64,000 nt of DNA from Isoetes taiwanensis (taxonomy: Eukaryota > Streptophyta > Lycopodiopsida > Isoetales > Isoetaceae): the NCBI GenBank assembly GCA_021234155.1, contig JAJEKV010000031.1, positions 12,696,928 to 12,760,927 on the forward strand, in the 5' to 3' direction. Within the stretch, counting starts at the first letter, position 1. Every line of letters begins with the position of its first letter. The notes under the pieces were generated by a model. The model saw only the letters and a list, made by a program, of their open reading frames with translations. It did not search any database and was not told the DNA's origin. Below are positions 60,411 through 64,000 of this stretch, piece after piece. Position numbers and translations under genes: made by a program.

Positions 60411-62940
60411 AGTTCTCTCTATAGTTAAATTTAGGACAGAATCTTTCTCTAAAAAGAGATCGACGACATTTTGTTTCACATATAGGTTAATGTTGGGAAT
60501 GTGCTAGGAGTGCCATGCATGGCCGGAGAAGTTCTTGCAGACACCGTGCTTAAATATTTGTGTTGTATCATTTGAGGGATACTAAGTGCAGATGGAGTAA
60601 TCCAATGGATTCGTGCCCTCTATGCAAGGTGTAAATAAGCATGCACTACGGCAGAAAAAAGTGACTATTGTGTGTTGTTTGATGAATCTATGTTAAAACA
60701 TTTCCTGTGTATTCATGACTAGGCTCATGCCTAGTCATGTTTTACTGTAAGTTTTTCCTGCAAGACATGTGTCTCTGTGGTACTCCAAAAACCTGCAAGA
60801 CATGTGCCTTTGTGGTACTCCATAGCCGCTCAATACAGAACTCTTACAAACCCTAAAAAAAAATTAGTTCTACAATGGCCATATTCCATAGGGCAATAGT
60901 TTCAAAAAATACGTGTGGCCCAATTCCACAATGGGTCAACACAATTAATGCCAATAACTACCTTTATGGGTACAACAATCGTGTAGTCGAATTTCACAAT
61001 GGGTAAGCATAATTAATTCCACCAATGGGTACACCCGTCATTTTACATCTTAGCAAGTTTACGGTAAAATGGGTTGCCCTTTAAATTATAATTTGCCTCA
61101 TGCCACCTACTTAATGGGTACAACCTTCAATTAGCCCTTAGCAATTCTATGCCAGATTTAAATAATGAAATATGGCCTTTTCAAAATATCCAATGTTAAT
61201 AGGCAAAATTTCAATAGGTGAAAATCAATGACCAATTTTAACAAAGTAGAGACCATTCACACCTCCATCATGGCTGCCCCATGATAATTCCTTCATTCAA
61301 CACCATGTTGCACATTTAGAAAAATGTCCTAACGAGAGCTGTTGCAACGAGAGCTGTTGGATAGGCATATTCACCCCTTATTCCTTAATCTACACCGTAC
61401 ATAAAGTTCCTCATTTGTGGGGTATGCAAGTACAAAATTTGCTATACTATATAACAAGATTCGCAAAATACTATAAGATTTCAAGCGGAATACTATATGG
61501 TGTTGATTTCGTACGTGCAAAATACAATTATGAGGGCTCTCGCTGACCTACGTCATCCCCCGTGTGAATATGCACCCAAACCAAAGGGGGTTTAAGGGGG
61601 ATTTTAATTTAAATGTGTTGGACCCAATAGTTGTGCTAATTAATGTCAATGGTAGTTATGGTTGTTAATGTCAATGGTTGTTATGTGTTGGTTGTTATGT
61701 GTTGGGGGATTTAATTTTTATATGTTGGATGTTAATGGTTTGTGTTGCATAAAATTTTTTTTATCCCCTTCGGGGCCTTAGGGACGTCACCCTCCCCCAG
61801 CTCCTGGTGTGACAAAAAATTTAGAATTCAAACCAGAAAAAAACTAGAATTCATTTGAGGCTTTCATAAAGTTTGCAACACCCATACACAAACATTTTTC
61901 AACTGGAATTTAACAGCAGCCTTTGGCCTCCATGATTCTTGTGGTGAGAAACCAAAGTGGAAAACTTTTCTGCTTAAGCTTCATTCGGAATGAGCCATAA
62001 AACAGTATCGAATAGCGCAATCCTGTATTAATCAACCGGTAGGATGTGAAAGCCTACCAAACCCGGCCGAAAAATTGCTGTTTTAGCATAGATAACTTAA
62101 CCAAACATATCCATATCATAACTATCAAAAAGATCTCGGAGAGAGCTTTCGAACGCAATAAAAATCATCTCAAACAGAGCTCTTGATCAAAAGTTATGAT
62201 AAGAAATGCGTTGCCGGCAGGGAAACTGCACTACATGCGCCCTTCAAGCCCTTCATGTGCCCATTATGCACCACACACACAAAAAGAGGGCTTTTGTTGT
62301 GAGCCATTGGTTAAAAGGCTAAAATCAATGGCCTTCATGTGCCCATTATGCACCACACGCACAAAAAAGGGGCTTTTGTTGTGAGCCATTGGTTGTTGAC
62401 CATTGAAAAAAAAAAGGCTAAAATCAATGGCTCAGAAATGGTGCACTCTAGATGTACGCATTAGTACATCCATTTGAATACATCACGAAATCATAGGAAA
62501 ACCTTAGTGAAAAGCGTACAAAAATATAAAGAAAACCCCCTGTTATTATGCTACATATTCACTTAGTGCTACTAAAATGACATTTGCTGAAAGTCGTATA
62601 CTGCTATGTCTAGAGTGTACCCAACTAATAAGACAACATGCCAAATTTAGAAATTAATTATCTGCTACTAATAAACATCAACTGAGGTATGGATGTCAGT
62701 CCGAACATGGTGTGTTCAACCAAGCTTAAGCCAATCATTGAATCCAATCAATGCAGGCCATCACCACCACTACTTGCCTAGATCATTAGATCACCCAATG
62801 ATATTTGCTTAAGGCAATATTCTTCTAGAATATGCCTTCCCATTGGCTATTTGGTGCCATTATGAATTTATGAAGTGAAATGTGATGAAATGTAGATATT
62901 GCTATGCTAATGTAATCCAACTAAGAAATGTATCCAACTA
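60411..62940. other. Unassigned AT-rich region
   Basis: No gene is recognised. Phrases such as AATGGGTACAA and CACAATGGGT recur loosely at 60900-61130. GTTAATGTCAATGGTTGTTATG and TGTGTTGG repeats occur at 61610-61745. A tandem duplication at 62251-62395 is listed separately. Confidence 0.4.
62251..62395. repeat. 82 bp tandem duplication
   Basis: CTTCATGTGCCCATTATGCA, the following ACACACAAAAA stretch, GGGCTTTTGTTGTGAGCC and ATTGGTT occur twice at a period of about 82 bp with only a few differences. Confidence 0.85.
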
Positions 62941-62944
62941 ATAA

Positions 62945-63590
62945 AAACCTAATGAAATCTTGGAGAACCTAGTGGAATCTTCAGAGTATATAAGGAAATT
63001 GCATGAAATGTAGTAGAATCTAAGGGAATGTCATAAAATCTAAGCAAATATAGGTGTATTTACAGGAATCTCATAGAATTTGAGGGGGGATTTAAGGGAA
63101 TCTTAATAATGTCATGGAAATCTAAGAGAATCTTGATAGGACCTAAGAGAAACTCATAGAATCTAAGGAACTCTAAGGGAATCTCATAAAATCCAATAAT
63201 ATATACCGGAATCTAGAGCAATCTCATGGAACTTGAGGGGAGTCTAAGGAAATCTTCACAACATCATAGAATATCATAAGATCTAAGGGTATCTGAAGGA
63301 AGCTTGATGCAATCTATAAGACTCTTCATAAAATCTAAAGGAATCTACATAAAATCTCGAAGAATTTGCATGCAATGTAACAGAATCTAAGGGAGATTAG
63401 ATTTTAAGGGGAATTGCATGAAATGTAATAGAACCTCGGAAGATCTCATAAAATCTAAGCAAATTTAAGCGAATCTACGGGAATCTCGTGGAATTTGAGG
63501 GGAATCTAAGAGAATCTTCATAAATCATAGAGAATCTAGAGCAATCTTGATAGGATCTTCATAACATCAAATCCAAGAGAATCTCAACTT
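62945..63590. repeat. Degenerate GAATCTAAG satellite, copy 2
   Basis: The same loose units as at 57176-57562 (GAATCTAAG, AATCTCATAAAATC, GGGAATCT). The 3' border is again ACTTGCACCGTAGGAACATG, followed by a partly repeated GGGACTTGCACTGTTGGAAC. Confidence 0.75.
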
Positions 63591-63659
63591 GCACCGTAGG
63601 AACATGCTAAAATTGGGACTTGCACTGTTGGAACATGCACCGTAGGACGTGCTAATTTT

Positions 63660-64000
63660 CTTGTATATATATGTTTTTATATTGCCCATTGGTGTGCATT
63701 CTTGCCTATGGCATCTAACTCACTGACGGGTTATTTTTCTTTCAGCCTTGACTGCCAGAGTGCGTAGGGTCGTGCTTCAACTATTTGCTTGAGTTTTCCT
63801 CAAAACCGAGAGGGCGTGGTTCTTCTTCCCGATGAGAAGCAATCGGCAGGTCTTCTCACCTTTGCATCGACCAAGTGGCGGATAAAACCATCTTTTATGT
63901 TGTATTCTTTAGTATCATCATGCTCTTGATGATTGTCTAGTTTCGGAGCATTTAACGTTCATATTTCCAAATTTCCCTACCTCTAGTGAGGGATCCATTT
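63660..64000. other. Unassigned end of window
   Basis: A sequence of mixed composition running off the window. It has a possible 3' splice site at about 63746 (TTTCTTTCAG) followed by an open stretch, which could be the start of an exon beyond the window. No family is recognised. Confidence 0.3.

Overview
The window is nuclear DNA from a plant, very probably a land plant with a repeat-rich genome. Evidence: a 13-exon mRNA cap methyltransferase gene of plant type, plant-type Ty1-copia and Ty3 retrotransposons, a LINE, a Helitron 3' end, MITEs with TAA target duplications, and no bacterial gene layout. Short introns (62-262 bp) and a transposase of the HDKMDQ...GVLTHGHG type, which I recall mainly from seedless plants, point to a bryophyte, lycophyte or fern. 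That placement is inference. Layout: 1-3.9 kb is mostly unassigned sequence with two small hairpins and one unrecognised exon-like stretch. 3.9-6.3 kb (minus strand) holds the only near-complete host gene, an mRNA (guanine-N7) cap methyltransferase. I can trace all 13 coding exons. One base appears to be missing in exon 5. 6.3-24.4 kb: the gene's 5' end and upstream DNA, together with a nearby LTR retrotransposon, have been duplicated in tandem (copies A and B). Copy B keeps the whole small retroelement (two LTRs, TCTAC target duplication), but a 11.9 kb terminal-inverted-repeat DNA transposon sits inside it (AACA target duplication). That transposon carries a decayed transposase and many short palindromes of the form CTCGACTCGCGAGTCGAG. 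24.4-28.6 kb: a decayed LINE (minus) joins a truncated Ty3 retrotransposon (plus). 28.6-30.2 kb is T/C-rich retroelement-like DNA. 30.2-32.7 kb is a third copy (C) of the methyltransferase first exon, upstream region and LTR; in the exon its only visible change is in the start codon. 32.7-37.1 kb is largely unassigned and ends in a classic Helitron 3' terminus. 38.1-41.5 kb is a 3'-truncated Ty1-copia element (minus) with LTR, primer-binding site, gag, integrase and part of the reverse transcriptase. 42.96-43.17 kb is an exon of a DUF309-family gene with an in-frame stop. 43.4-55.8 kb is two nearly identical 6.2 kb T-rich units in tandem plus the start of a third, each unit beginning with a hairpin. 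56.4-64 kb is a mosaic of a tRNA-derived SINE, an array of TTCTAGAA-like motifs, degenerate GAATCTAAG satellites, a 995 bp Harbinger-like MITE, a near-perfect 111 bp foldback nested in another MITE, and unassigned sequence. In short, this is one housekeeping gene and one broken gene in a landscape of nested transposons. The main biological story is repeated copying of the cap methyltransferase 5' region together with an adjacent LTR element. The element with the least familiar content is the 11.9 kb transposon.
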